Below the pieces are notes generated by a model that was given only the letters and a program-made list of their open reading frames with translations, made no database searches and was not told where the DNA came from. Below, one piece after another: positions 26,440 through 38,875 of a stretch of 40,917 nt of DNA. The stretch is taken from the NCBI GenBank assembly GCA_021841865.1, contig JAKCDM010000015.1, forward strand, positions 1 to 40,917, read 5' to 3'. Positions within the stretch are counted from its first letter, which is position 1. Each line of letters begins with the position of its first letter. The translations under genes were made by a program, and so were the position numbers. This DNA comes from Pseudomonadota bacterium (lineage in GTDB: Bacteria > Pseudomonadota > Gammaproteobacteria > Burkholderiales > Burkholderiaceae_C).

Positions 26440-27368
26440 GCCCCGAACAACTCCAGCAAGCCCGCGTTCTCGTGGTGGGCGATGTCATGCTCGACCGCTA
26501 CTGGTTCAGCAGCGTCGAGAGAATCTCCCCCGAGGCCCCGGTACCGGTGGCGCTGGTGCAGCGCGAACAGGACCGCCTCGGAGGCGCCGCCAACGTCGCC
26601 CTCAACGCCGCTGCGCTGGGCGCGCAGACCACACTGCTCAGCGTGGTCGGCGCTGATGACGCGGGACGCCGCCTGGCACATCTGCTGGGCGACACCCCGG
26701 TGCGCAGCGCGCTGCGCCAGGTCCCCGGCTTGCGCACGACCATGAAGCTGCGCGTGGTCTCTCGCCAGCAGCAGCTGATCCGCATGGATTTCGAGGCCGC
26801 GCCGGACCACGAGGTGCTGCTCGACCTGATGGACCGCTACGAGCAGGAACTGGCGTTCCACGATGTCGTGCTGCTGTCGGACTACGGCAAGGGCGGTCTC
26901 GGCCACGTCGAGCGCATGGTGCAGCTGGCGCGAGCCCGGGGACGCCGCGTGCTGGTCGACCCGAAGGGGCGCGACTACTCGCGCTATCGCGGCGCGACAC
27001 TGATCACGCCCAACCGCGCCGAGTTCGCGCTGGCCGCCGGCGACTGGGCCGACGCGGGCGAGTTCGAACGCCTGGCGCAGAAGCTGCGCCAGCAGCTCGA
27101 GCTCGAGGCGCTGCTGGTCACGCGCGCCGAGGAAGGCATGAGCCTGTTCACCGCGCAGGGCCACCTGCATGTGCCGGCGCAGGCCAAGGAAGTGTTCGAC
27201 GTATCCGGCGCCGGCGATACCGTCATCGCCACGCTGGCGGCCATGCTCGGTGCCGGCGCCGCGCTGGACGACGCGGTGCGCACCGCCAACCGCGCCGCCG
27301 GCATCGTGGTCGCCAAGCTCGGAACGGCCAGCGTGAGCCCGGCCGAGTTGTGGGCGCCCGACGCCTGA
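26436..27368 (+). CDS. hldA: D-glycero-beta-D-manno-heptose-7-phosphate kinase (RfaE domain I)
   Basis: 310 residues, a PfkB/ribokinase-family sugar kinase. [20 protein letters not shown], then [17 protein letters not shown] near the N-terminus, and the ATP/anion-hole motif [17 protein letters not shown] near the C-terminus, are RfaE1 signatures. It phosphorylates heptose-7-phosphate at C1 for ADP-heptose in the LPS inner core. The E. coli HldE carries a second, nucleotidyltransferase domain; here the protein stops after the kinase, so the adenylyltransferase (hldC/rfaE2) must be encoded elsewhere. ATGA overlap with lapB implies co-translation. Confidence 0.94.
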   Translation: MSPEQLQQARVLVVGDVMLDRYWFSSVERISPEAPVPVALVQREQDRLGGAANVALNAAALGAQTTLLSVVGADDAGRRLAHLLGDTPVRSALRQVPGLRTTMKLRVVSRQQQLIRMDFEAAPDHEVLLDLMDRYEQELAFHDVVLLSDYGKGGLGHVERMVQLARARGRRVLVDPKGRDYSRYRGATLITPNRAEFALAAGDWADAGEFERLAQKLRQQLELEALLVTRAEEGMSLFTAQGHLHVPAQAKEVFDVSGAGDTVIATLAAMLGAGAALDDAVRTANRAAGIVVAKLGTASVSPAELWAPDA

Positions 27369-27475
27369 CAGGGGCTTGCCTCACACCCTCTGAGCCGGCG
27401 CGTGCCGGACCATCGCACCGCCCTCGCCGCCCCCAGTATCCGCCGCCAGCAGTCGCAGCCAGGAATCCGCCCATC

Positions 27476-28470
27476 ATGACCCATCGCATCATCGTCACCG
27501 GCGCCGCCGGGTTCATCGGCAGCAATATCGTGCGCGGGCTCAACGCGCGCGGAATCACCGACGTCATCGCGGTCGACAACCTCACGCAGGCCGACAAGTT
27601 CCGCAACCTGGTCGACCTGCAGATCGCCGACTACGTGGACAAGACCGAGTTCTACGAGGCCTTCGCGCACGGGCGCTACGGCGCCGTGGACACGGTATTC
27701 CACGAAGGCGCATGCTCCGACACCATGCAGCACGACGGGCGCTACATGATGAGCAACAACTACGCGGCCAGCCGCGCGCTGCTCGACGCCTGCGTGGAGC
27801 GTGGAACGCGCCTGCTGTACGCCTCCAGCGCCGCGGTGTACGGCGCCAGCGAGCGCTTCGTGGAACTGCCCGAGTACGAGCACCCGCTGAATGTCTACGG
27901 CTACTCCAAGCTGCTGTTCGACCAGCTCGTGCGCCGGCGCCTGCATGGCGCACGCAGCCAGGTCGCCGGTTTTCGCTACTTCAACGTGTACGGGCCCGGG
28001 GAACAGCACAAGTCGCGCATGGCCTCGGTGGCCTGGCACCACTACAACCAGTTCCGGGAACACGGGCGCGTGGAACTGTTCGGCGCCTATGGCGGTTACG
28101 GCCCCGGGGAACAACGGCGGGACTTCGTGCTGGTCGACGACGTCGTCGCGGTGAACCTGTGGTTCTTCGACCATCCGCGCCACAGCGGGGTGTTCAATCT
28201 CGGCAGCGGGCGCGCGCAACCGTTCAACGACATCGCGCACGCGGTGGTCAACGCGCTGCGTGCGCGCGCCGGCCAGCAGGAGCTGTCGCTGCAGCAGATG
28301 GTCGACGAGCACCTGGTGAGCTACATCGACTTCCCCGACGCGCTGCGCGGCAAGTACCAGTGCTTCACGCAGGCCGAACTGCACTCGCTGCGCTCGGTCG
28401 GCTGCGACCACGCCTTCGCCGACGTCGCGCGCGGCGTTCGCAGCTACATCGAGCGCCTGCCGAAACAGGT

Positions 28471-28474
<4 letters not shown>
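27476..28474 (+). CDS. hldD: ADP-L-glycero-D-manno-heptose 6-epimerase
   Basis: 332 residues. An extended SDR enzyme that epimerises ADP-D,D-heptose to ADP-L,D-heptose, the last step before LPS core assembly. The NAD(P) motif is [11 protein letters not shown]-like ([17 protein letters not shown]); the Ser-Tyr-Lys triad includes YASSAAVYG and [29 protein letters not shown] is characteristic of HldD. It follows hldA after 107 nt that hold a weak 5-bp hairpin. Its TAA stop overlaps the TAG stop of the convergent ROK kinase gene. Confidence 0.96.
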
Positions 28475-31592
<3,118 letters not shown>

Positions 31593-31601
<9 letters not shown>

Positions 31602-32705
31602 CAAGCGCTGCGCCGCCGGCGTGCCGGCGGCCAGTCCGCGCGCTTCGAGAGCCGCGTACAGCTGCTGCAGCTGCACGTCGATCTGGTCGAGCGCGGTCGA
31701 CGACAACGGAGCGCCGTTGTCGTCGACCTGGCGCGCCCCCAGCGCGTCGCCGAGCTGCTGCGCGACCTCGCGCATGCGCGCGAACGGGCGCAGCGCCTGC
31801 GGCACCTGCGGCACGTCGAGCAGCAGCGTGGCGCGCGCCACCGGCGTCGCCGGGTCGTCGGCCAGCTCGGCGTGGGCGTCGAACTGCAGCTGCACCACGG
31901 TGTGGCGCCGGCCCTGGGCATCGCCCTGCCCGGCTTCGTCGAGGCTTTCGACCAGCGCCAGGCGGCCCGCGGTCTGCCCGGCCGTGAAGCCGCAGGCATG
32001 CGCCTGCTGGCGCAGGTAATCCATGCCCCAGGCGACCGCCTGCGCCTGCAGGTTGATCGACAACTGTGCATCGTTGCCGGCGGCGAAGCTGTCGAGTTCG
32101 CGAGCCTGCTCGAGCACTTCGGCCATGTCGGGCAGGTCCGGCGCGACGCCCAGCACCTCGCCCAGCGCATGGCACTTGGTGACGAATTCCGAGTATTCGA
32201 TGGCGTTGAGCGCCCCGCTGCGGCTGGCCATCTGCACGGCCGCCTGCAGCTCCATGTAGCGCTGGCCGGGGCGCAACGGCTCCCACGTGCCGTCCTGCGC
32301 GTTGCGGGCCTCGAACAGCAGCGGCTTGGTGCCGGCGCGCGCGCTGCGCGGCAGGCGCTCGAGCAGCGATTCGCCGGGCACGGCCTGCTCGAACACGAAA
32401 CTGGCGATGGCATCGATCAGCGGGTCGATTCGCATCGCTGCAGCTCGCGCGCGGTGCGCGTCCTGCGAGACGGTGGAAGCGAGTTCAGGCGCCTCGGCGG
32501 CGACCTCGTCCATCAGCCCCGGCTCGCGGCGCTCCTGCGGCGTGGTCGGAGCGAAGGCGTCATGCTGCGGCGGCGCGTCGCCATCGCCGGCGCCGGCGCG
32601 AGCGCGCCGGCGGCGCAATTGCCACGATTGCCAGCCGTTGAAACCCAGCACGGCGGCGATGATCAAGACGCCGACCGCGGCCAAGGCTTCCTGCAGTGGA
32701 CCCAT
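31593..32705 (-). CDS. zipA: Cell division protein ZipA-like (FtsZ-binding domain)
   Basis: 370 residues. A single N-terminal membrane helix (LAAVGVLIIAAVLGFNGW) is followed by a basic stretch (QLRRRRARAG), a charged linker, and a globular C-terminal domain (about 95-360) that matches the ZipA FtsZ-binding domain by layout and by stretches such as IDAIASFVFEQAVPGESLLE and LLDVPQVPQALRPFARMREV. ZipA tethers the FtsZ ring to the inner membrane. The assignment leans on topology and on its location between smc and ligA, since ZipA sequences diverge strongly. AGGA upstream of the ATG is a good ribosome binding site. Confidence 0.82.
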
Positions 32706-32817
32706 GGGAGTGCTTTCCTATCGAGACGATTTGGCGGGGGCGGATGGACTTGTGCTCAGAAGGTGTGAATGAATCGGCCGTGGCCGAGGGGCCGACCAGG
32801 GGCGCTGCCATGAAGGC

Positions 32818-32857
32818 GCAAACCGCAGCCGTAGCACCTGCTACGGCGAAGATTTGC
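32818..32857. repeat. Long two-part inverted repeat between smc and zipA
   Basis: A perfect 9-bp stem GCCGTAGCA/TGCTACGGC with a 2-nt centre (32828-32847) is enclosed by an outer GCAAA/TTTGC stem across a 5x5 internal loop. It falls within the 212-nt gap 32706-32917. There is no T-run after it on the minus strand, so it may be a weak terminator, an mRNA processing signal or a protein site. Nothing else is apparent in the gap. Confidence 0.55.
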
Positions 32858-32917
32858 AACGCACAGGGCGGCGTCCAGGGGCGGTCCAGCGGGCATGGGG
32901 GATTCGTTCACACGTTC

Positions 32918-35900
32918 TCAGGCAGCGGCCATGCGCGCGGCGGTGTCCATGTCGACGGCCACCAGGCGGGAAACCCCCTGCTCCTGCATGGTCACGCCGA
33001 CCAGTTGCTCGGCCATCGCCATGGCAATCTTGTTGTGGGAAATGAACAGGAACTGGGTAGCTTCGGACATGGTTTCGACCAGGCGGGCGAAGCGCTCTGT
33101 ATTGGCGTCGTCCAGCGGGGCATCGACCTCGTCCAGGATACAGAACGGCGCCGGGTTGAGGTGGAAAATCCCGAACACCAGCGCAATCGCCACCAGCGCC
33201 TTCTCCCCGCCCGACAACAGGTGAATGGTACTGTTGCGCTTGCCCGGCGGCTGCGCCATCACCTGCACGCCAGCGTCGAGGATTTCCTCGCCGGTCATGA
33301 TCAGGCGCGCCGAGCCACCGCCGAACAGCTCGGGAAACAGGCGCCCGAAATGCGCGTTGACCTGGTCGAAGGTCTGGCGCAGCTGGTTGCGCGTCTCGGC
33401 GTCGATGTGCCGGATCGCGTCCTCCAGCGTGGTCGCGGCCTGCTCCAGGTCGGCATTCTGCGCATCCAGGAAGCCCTTGCGGTCGCGCGCCTGCTGCAAC
33501 TCGTCGAGCGCGGCGAGGTTGACCGCGCCCAGCGCGGCGATGTCCCGCTGCAGGCGCTGCGCGTCGCGCGCCAGCTGTTCGGGCTCGGCACCCGACGGCA
33601 TGCGTTGCGCCAGCTCCGCGGCCAGCGCATCGCGGTCCACTTCGGCCTCGTCGAGCTGCTGCTCGAACTGCTCGGCCTGCAGGCGTGCCTCCTGCTCCTG
33701 CAGCTGGCGCTCGCCGATCGATGCGCGCAGCGGCTCCAGCTCGCGCTCGATCAGCACGCGCTGCTCGTCCATCGCGCGCAGCCGCGCGGCCAGTTCGTCG
33801 TGTTCCGCGCGCCTCGCGTGCAGGCGCTGCTCGGCCTGCTCGCGTGCCTGCAGCGCGTCCTGCAGCCCGGCTTGCGCGCTCTGGTCCTGCAGGCGCTCGA
33901 GTTCGGCCTGCGCCGCCCGCAGGCGCTCGGCGACGGCGTCGAGCTGCTGGCGCGCGGTGTCGCCCATGCGCTGCGCATCGGCCATGCGCTGCTCCAGGCT
34001 GCGCACGGCGTACACGCTCTCGGCCTGTTCCTGCTCCAGGCTGCGCAGCGTGGTGCGCGCCTGGGCCAGTTCGGCCTGCTCGCGCAACACCACGCCGTCG
34101 AGGTCGGCCTGCTCCTGCTGGCTCGACCCGAGCTCGGCGTCGAGCTGCTCGAAGCGGGCCTCGCTCTCGGCCAGCTGGACGGCCAGTTCCTCGGCCTGCG
34201 CGGCGACCTCGGCCAGGTCGGCGTCGAGGCGCTGGGCACGCGCGCTCGCCTCCTGCTGCTGTTGCTGCAGCTTCAGTCGCTCGACCTGCACGCCATGCGA
34301 CTGCTGGGTCAGCGACTGCAGGTCGCGCGTCGCCTCGCCCAGGCGCTCCTGCGCCTGCGCGAACCCAGCGTCGGCCTGCGCCGCGGTGTCGCGCGCCTGC
34401 TCGGCCAGCATCTGCTGCGCCCGGCGCTGGCGCTCCAGGTTGTCGATTTCCTGGGCCCGAGCCAGCAGCCCGGCCTGCTCGGTGTCCGCCGCGTACAGGC
34501 TCACGCTGTGACGGCCGACCATATGGCCTTCGGCCGTCACCAGCACCGCGCCGGGCGGCAGATCGCTCCTGCGCTGCGTCGCCTGCGGCAGCGAGTCGGC
34601 CGTGTACACGCCGGCCAGCCAGTCCTCCAGCACGGCGCGCAGCCCGGGGTCGGCCACTCGCAGCAACGCGCCCAGCGCACGCATGCCCGGCGGAGGAGCC
34701 GGCGGCACCGCGGCCGCAGGCGGCGAGAAAAAGCTCAGCTTGGCCGGCGGCGGATCGGCGGCGAACGACGCCGTGCTGTCGAGCGAACGCACCTCGAGCG
34801 CCGCCAGGCGTTCGCGCAGCGCGGCCTCGAGCGCGTTCTCCCAGCCCGGCTCGACCTGGATGCGGGTCCACAGGCGCGCCAGCGAATCCAGGCCATGGCG
34901 CGCCAGCCACGGTTGCAGGCGCCCCTCGGTCATGACCTTTCCCTGCAGCGCCTTGAGCGCCTGCACGCGCGCGGCCGTCGCCGTCAGCACGGCCGCGGCG
35001 GATTGCGACTGCTCCAGCGCCTGCTGGCGCGCCGCCTGCAGTTCGGGCAGGCGCAGGCGACCCTCGTCGACGGCCGCCTGCGCGCGCTCGCAGGCGGTGC
35101 TCAGCGCCGCATGCTGCTGGTCGAGATCGGCCAGGCGCGCCGAATCCGGCGTACTCAGCTGGCGCCGCTCGGCCTGCAGGCGCTGCATGCGCTGCTCCAC
35201 GCCCTGGCGCTGCTGGCTGAGTCCGCGCTGGCGCTCGGCTTCGGCCTGCAGGCGCTGCTGGGCCGCGGCAGCGCGTGCCCGGCGCTCGGCGGCGTGCATC
35301 TGCGCATCGGCCAGTCGGGCCTCCAGCGCGGGAACCATCTCGGCCTGCTCCTGCACGCGCGCGCCGGCCTGCTCCTGCAGCTGTTCGGCGGTCTCGCGCT
35401 CCATCGCCGCCGACTCGGCATCGTGCAGCGCCTGCTCCAGGCGCTGCTGCCACTGCTGCTGCTGTTCGAGCAGTTCGCGCTGGCCGCGCAGCGCGCGCTC
35501 GCGCGCTTCGACCACGAAGCGGATCTCGGCCTCCAGGCGCGCCACTTCGGCCTGCGCAGCGTACAGCTCGGCCTGCGCCGAGTTCAACGCATCGGCCGCT
35601 GCGTACTGCGCCTGGCGCAGGCCTTCGAGGTCGGCCTCGGCCGCGCGCAGCCGCGCGGTGTGCTGCTCCAGGCGCAGCTGCAGCGAGCCGCCCTGCTCGC
35701 GCACCCGGGCCTGGCGCTGCTCGGCCTCGCGCAGTCGAAGCAGCCACAGCGCGTGCTGGCTGAATCGCGCCTGCTGCTGCAGCTCGTGGTAGCGCTGGGC
35801 CACCGCCGCCTGCTGCTCGAGCTTGTCGAGCTGGCCGCCGAGTTCGCGCAGGATGTCCTGCACGCGCTGCAGGTTCTCGCGCGTCGCGTGCAGGCGGTTC

Positions 35901-36442
35901 TCGGTCTCGCGGCGCCGCTCCTTGTACTTGGAGACGCCAGCGGCCTCCTCCAGCATGATGCGCAGTTCCTCGGGGCGCGACTCGATGATGCGGCTGATGG
36001 TTCCCTGGCCGATGATGGCGTAGGAACGCGAGCCCAGCCCGGTGCCCAGGAAGATGTCCTGCACGTCGCGTCGGCGAACCGGCTGGTTGTTGATGAAATA
36101 ACTCGAGCCGCCGTCGCGCGTCAGCACGCGCTTGACGGCGATCTCGGTGTACTGCCCGAAGCTGCCGCTGACGCGGTGGTCGCTGTTGTCGAACACCAGC
36201 TCGACGCTGCAGCGCCCGGCCGGCTTGCGCGTGCCCGAACCGTTGAAGATCACGTCGAGCATCGAGTCGCCGCGCAGCTCGGCCGCGCGCGACTCGCCGA
36301 GCACCCAGCGCACGGCGTCGATGATGTTGGACTTGCCACAACCGTTGGGGCCGACGACGCCGACCCGCCGACCCGGCATGTGCACGGAAACGGGATCGGC
36401 GAAAGACTTGAACCCGGCGAGCTTGACGGTGGAAAGACGCAC
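32918..36442 (-). CDS. smc: Chromosome partition protein Smc
   Basis: 1174 residues. Start is a GTG at 36442 with AAGG close upstream. The N-terminal ATPase half has Walker A GPNGCGKSN at 31-39. Long Gln/Glu/Ala-rich coiled coils (about 170-500 and 660-1010) flank the hinge (about 500-650), whose entry holds a proline-rich stretch (SPPAAAVPPAPPPG). The C-terminal half has the ABC signature LLSGGEKAL (about 1073) and Walker B FCILDEVDAPLDD (about 1100). With ScpAB it compacts and segregates the chromosome. It leads the smc-zipA-ligA group. The very large open frame on the opposite strand is a composition artefact. Confidence 0.97.
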   Translation of the reverse strand: MRLSTVKLAGFKSFADPVSVHMPGRRVGVVGPNGCGKSNIIDAVRWVLGESRAAELRGDSMLDVIFNGSGTRKPAGRCSVELVFDNSDHRVSGSFGQYTEIAVKRVLTRDGGSSYFINNQPVRRRDVQDIFLGTGLGSRSYAIIGQGTISRIIESRPEELRIMLEEAAGVSKYKERRRETENRLHATRENLQRVQDILRELGGQLDKLEQQAAVAQRYHELQQQARFSQHALWLLRLREAEQRQARVREQGGSLQLRLEQHTARLRAAEADLEGLRQAQYAAADALNSAQAELYAAQAEVARLEAEIRFVVEARERALRGQRELLEQQQQWQQRLEQALHDAESAAMERETAEQLQEQAGARVQEQAEMVPALEARLADAQMHAAERRARAAAAQQRLQAEAERQRGLSQQRQGVEQRMQRLQAERRQLSTPDSARLADLDQQHAALSTACERAQAAVDEGRLRLPELQAARQQALEQSQSAAAVLTATAARVQALKALQGKVMTEGRLQPWLARHGLDSLARLWTRIQVEPGWENALEAALRERLAALEVRSLDSTASFAADPPPAKLSFFSPPAAAVPPAPPPGMRALGALLRVADPGLRAVLEDWLAGVYTADSLPQATQRRSDLPPGAVLVTAEGHMVGRHSVSLYAADTEQAGLLARAQEIDNLERQRRAQQMLAEQARDTAAQADAGFAQAQERLGEATRDLQSLTQQSHGVQVERLKLQQQQQEASARAQRLDADLAEVAAQAEELAVQLAESEARFEQLDAELGSSQQEQADLDGVVLREQAELAQARTTLRSLEQEQAESVYAVRSLEQRMADAQRMGDTARQQLDAVAERLRAAQAELERLQDQSAQAGLQDALQAREQAEQRLHARRAEHDELAARLRAMDEQRVLIERELEPLRASIGERQLQEQEARLQAEQFEQQLDEAEVDRDALAAELAQRMPSGAEPEQLARDAQRLQRDIAALGAVNLAALDELQQARDRKGFLDAQNADLEQAATTLEDAIRHIDAETRNQLRQTFDQVNAHFGRLFPELFGGGSARLIMTGEEILDAGVQVMAQPPGKRNSTIHLLSGGEKALVAIALVFGIFHLNPAPFCILDEVDAPLDDANTERFARLVETMSEATQFLFISHNKIAMAMAEQLVGVTMQEQGVSRLVAVDMDTAARMAAA

Positions 36443-36610
36443 GTTGCCTTGGACGAAGCTGACGCTTAACTAATTGATTTGAAAAGAAAAATGAGCGCGG
36501 AACGCCTCAGCGGCGGATGATAGCATCGGCGCGCGCCCGCGCCGCGCTGCGCCACCCGCGCTGGTGCCGGATAATTGCTCGTTTGCCCGCCAGCGCGGGC
36601 CTCGCCGAGG

Positions 36611-36630
36611 CCTTCACGCCCCTTCACGCC
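36611..36630 (+). repeat. 10-bp tandem duplication directly before queF
   Basis: CCTTCACGCC occurs twice head to tail and touches the queF ATG, leaving no Shine-Dalgarno sequence. The rest of the 188-nt smc-queF gap has an AT-rich patch (36469-36494) that may hold promoter elements, and no gene. Confidence 0.7.
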
Positions 36631-37059
36631 ATGAGCACGCAGCCCAGCAAGACCCTGCAGACCTTTCCCAATCCGGCCCCCGGACGCGACTACCACATCC
36701 ACATGCAAGTGCCCGAGTTCACCTGCCTGTGCCCGCTGACGGGACAGCCGGATTTCGCGCGCATCGACCTCGACATCATTCCCGACCGCAAGTGCGTCGA
36801 GCTCAAGAGCCTGAAGCTGTACATGTGGAGCTTTCGCGACGAAGGCGCATTCCACGAGAAGGTGACCAACACCATCCTGGACGACATCGTGGAGGCCATC
36901 GCGCCGCGCTACCTGCGCGTGACGGCGCAGTGGTACGTGCGCGGCGGGATCTACACCAACGTCGTGGTCGAGCACCGCAAGCGCGGCTGGAAGCAGGCGC
37001 CCGCGGTCGATCTCAGCCGTTTCGCCACCGCGCAACCGGCGCTGCCCGGACGCGACTGA
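36631..37059 (+). CDS. queF: NADPH-dependent 7-cyano-7-deazaguanine reductase
   Basis: 142 residues, the short unimodular QueF type. It reduces preQ0 to preQ1 for queuosine in tRNA, an unusual nitrile-to-amine reduction. Expected residues are present: the catalytic Cys in [16 protein letters not shown] with the Asp after it, and the QueF motif [20 protein letters not shown] for NADPH and substrate. The ATG at 36631 is chosen by homologue length, though no Shine-Dalgarno is visible. An in-frame open extension upstream has no family resemblance. It is divergent from smc and convergent with the NHL gene. Confidence 0.95.
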   Translation: MSTQPSKTLQTFPNPAPGRDYHIHMQVPEFTCLCPLTGQPDFARIDLDIIPDRKCVELKSLKLYMWSFRDEGAFHEKVTNTILDDIVEAIAPRYLRVTAQWYVRGGIYTNVVVEHRKRGWKQAPAVDLSRFATAQPALPGRD

Positions 37060-37087
37060 ACCGGCCCGTCCGGCCGGCCCGGCTGGC

Positions 37088-38173
37088 TCAGGCCGTTGCC
37101 GGACGCAGCAGCAGCACCGCCTGGCCCGTGCTGACGGCGATGCTTCCCGCGGGCCCCACGGCGACGCCGTAGGGAGTGCCCAGCGCCGTCGGCAGCGGGC
37201 CCGGCTGCGCGAGTTCGCCGCCCGCACGTCCGGCCAGCGTGCGCAGCACGCCGTCGCTGCCCAGCCGGCGCAGCAGCAGGTTGCCGGCGTCGGCGATCAG
37301 CAGGCCCCCGGAAGCGTCGAAGGTGATCTGCTGCGGTCGCCGCATCCGCGAGCTGGCGGCCGGGCCGTCGGCATCTCCGGCATGGCCCGGGCTTCCCGCC
37401 ACCGTGCTCACGTCGCCGCGCGGGGAGATGCGCCGGATGTCGTGGTTGAAGTATTCGCTGACGTACACGCTGCCATCGGCCGCCACCGCGATTCCCACCG
37501 GCGTGTTGAACAGTGCGTGGCGTGCCGCGCCGTCGCGGTGATCGTTGATGCCCGGAGTTCCGGCGACGGTGCCGACCACGCCGTCGCGGCTGACACGGCG
37601 CACCGTATGGTTGTACGAGTCGGCGACCAGCAGCGAGCCGTCGCGCGGGTCGATGGCGATTCCCACCGGGTGGTTGAAGCGAGCCTGCGGGCCCGGGCCG
37701 TCCGCGTAGCCGGGCAACTGGTCGGCGCCTGCCAGCAGGCTCACGCGGCCGTCGCGCAGCACGCGCAGCGTGTTGGCGTAGGAGTCCGAGATGTAGACGG
37801 TGCCGTCGCTTGCCGCGGCGACCGCGTCGGGGCCGACGAATCCCGCGCGGGCGGCCGGGCCTTCGACCGTCTTGCGCAGTTCGGGAACCCCCGCCACGCT
37901 GCTGACGGTGCCGTCGGCGCGAATTCGCCGAACCATCGCGTTGGCCGCGTCGGCGACCAGCACGTCGCCGGTGCGCGGGTCGGTGCACAGCCCGCGCGGG
38001 TCGAAGAACAGCGCCCTGGCGCCGGCACCATCGGCATGCCCGTGCTGCTGCAGCTGGCCGGCCCAGGCGTCCAGGCTGCCGCCGCTGGCCGCCGCCGCCG
38101 TCCTGGCCCAGGCCGGCGCGAACAGCGCCGCGGAACAAGCGAGTTGAAGCAACTGGCGACGGCCCGGCGACAT
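37088..38173 (-). CDS. Exported NHL-repeat beta-propeller protein
   Basis: 361 residues. The N-terminus MSPGRRQLLQLACSAALFAP has paired arginines before a hydrophobic core, like a Tat or Sec signal peptide, ending near AWA. The rest is a run of NHL-type repeats, each with a G-x-A-x-x-P or F-x-x-P-x-G-I lead and a V-A-D-x-x-N-x-x-V-R strand: GDVLVADAANAMVRRI, GTVYISDSYANTLRVL, GSLLVADSYNHTVRRV, GSVYVSEYFNHDIRRI, GGLLIADAGNLLLRRL. This predicts a six-bladed propeller in the periplasm or outside the cell. Ligand and role are unknown. It follows the ThiE-like gene by 33 nt on the same strand; a -10-like TAATAT overlaps that gene's stop codon. Confidence 0.82.
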   Translation of the reverse strand: MSPGRRQLLQLACSAALFAPAWARTAAAASGGSLDAWAGQLQQHGHADGAGARALFFDPRGLCTDPRTGDVLVADAANAMVRRIRADGTVSSVAGVPELRKTVEGPAARAGFVGPDAVAAASDGTVYISDSYANTLRVLRDGRVSLLAGADQLPGYADGPGPQARFNHPVGIAIDPRDGSLLVADSYNHTVRRVSRDGVVGTVAGTPGINDHRDGAARHALFNTPVGIAVAADGSVYVSEYFNHDIRRISPRGDVSTVAGSPGHAGDADGPAASSRMRRPQQITFDASGGLLIADAGNLLLRRLGSDGVLRTLAGRAGGELAQPGPLPTALGTPYGVAVGPAGSIAVSTGQAVLLLRPATA

Positions 38174-38186
38174 GGCTTTATTTCCG

Positions 38187-38209
38187 TAAATGCGAATTCG
38201 CGCATATTA
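38187..38209 (-). promoter_or_regulatory. Operator-like inverted repeat and -10-like hexamer ahead of the NHL gene
   Basis: TAAATGCG (38187-38194) and CGCATATTA (38201-38209) form an inverted repeat with one extra base, centred on the perfect GCGAATTCGC (38192-38201). On the minus strand the distal arm reads TAATAT, a possible -10 whose first three bases are the ThiE-like stop codon. The AT-rich palindrome stands out in this GC-rich stretch. Confidence 0.4.
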
Positions 38210-38830
38210 CGCCCGCGGCAGCGCTCCGGGCCACAGGCCGCGGATGGCCGCCACGCCATGCGCGCCGGCTTCGCGTGCCGGCCCGAGCTCGGCCTCGCCG
38301 AGGCCTCCGAGGGCGTACACAGGCAGCCGGGTGCCGCGGCACAGTTCGCGCAGCCGCTGCCAGCCCAGCCCCGGCGCGCCCGGGTGGCTCGTCGTGGGAA
38401 GCACCGGCGACAGCGTGACCAGGTCGGCTCCCAGGCGCTGCGCCTGCAGCAGTTGCGCCGCGTCGTGGCACGAGGCCGCGAGCAGCCGGCCCGCAGGCCG
38501 CGCCACGGTGTCGAGATGCATCAGCACCCGCGACGGCAGGTGCACGCCGTCGGCGCCGCTGGCGAACAGTTCGTCGACCGACATGCCCGCCGCGGCGTCG
38601 GGGCCCAGCAGCAGCAACGCCCCCCGTTCGCGGCAGGCCCGCAGCGCGCCGGCGGCCAGGCGTCGCCAGCGCTGCGGCGACAGCCCGTGGGCGCGAAAGC
38701 GCACCAGCGGCAAGGCGTCGACCCGCGAGTCCAGCGCGGCGCTCAGGCCCCGTAGGAACTCGGTGTCCGACGCCCCCGGCTGGGGCGTGATGAGGTACAG
38801 CGCTGGAAGCTGGCGACGACAAGGCGGCAT
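38207..38830 (-). CDS. Stand-alone thiamine-phosphate-synthase-like (TenI/ThiE-fold) protein
   Basis: 207 residues from the ATG at 38830, chosen for a strong GGAGG at 7 nt; a GTG at 38872 would add 14. The TIM-barrel stretches ALYLITPQPG, ASCHDAAQLLQAQRLGADLV, LSPVLPTTSHPGAPGLGW and LPVYALGGLGEAELGPAREAGAHGVAAIRGLW match the ThiE-like domain that in many proteobacteria forms the C-terminal half of a Nudix (MutT-like) protein. Here no Nudix domain is attached. The ThiE catalytic lysine position (T-K in TxTK) reads T-S-H, so ordinary thiamine-phosphate synthesis is doubtful. It lies 45 nt after recR. Confidence 0.8.
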   Translation of the reverse strand: MPPCRRQLPALYLITPQPGASDTEFLRGLSAALDSRVDALPLVRFRAHGLSPQRWRRLAAGALRACRERGALLLLGPDAAAGMSVDELFASGADGVHLPSRVLMHLDTVARPAGRLLAASCHDAAQLLQAQRLGADLVTLSPVLPTTSHPGAPGLGWQRLRELCRGTRLPVYALGGLGEAELGPAREAGAHGVAAIRGLWPGALPRA

Positions 38831-38875
38831 GGCTGCGCCTCCCCGCGCAGCCCGCGCCGACTCGCCGTTCACGGC

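Noticed and set aside
32560-32859. Minus-strand frame starting with a signal-peptide-like stretch (MQIFAVAGATAAVCAFMAAP)
   Set aside because: It starts on TTG without a ribosome binding site and runs out of frame into zipA, so a chance hydrophobic stretch is more likely than a gene.
32696-36469. A 1257-codon open frame on the plus strand opposite smc and zipA
   Set aside because: It mirrors the codon pattern of smc, has no recognisable domain and is rich in repetitive Arg/Leu/Gln. High GC content removes stop codons in this antisense frame.
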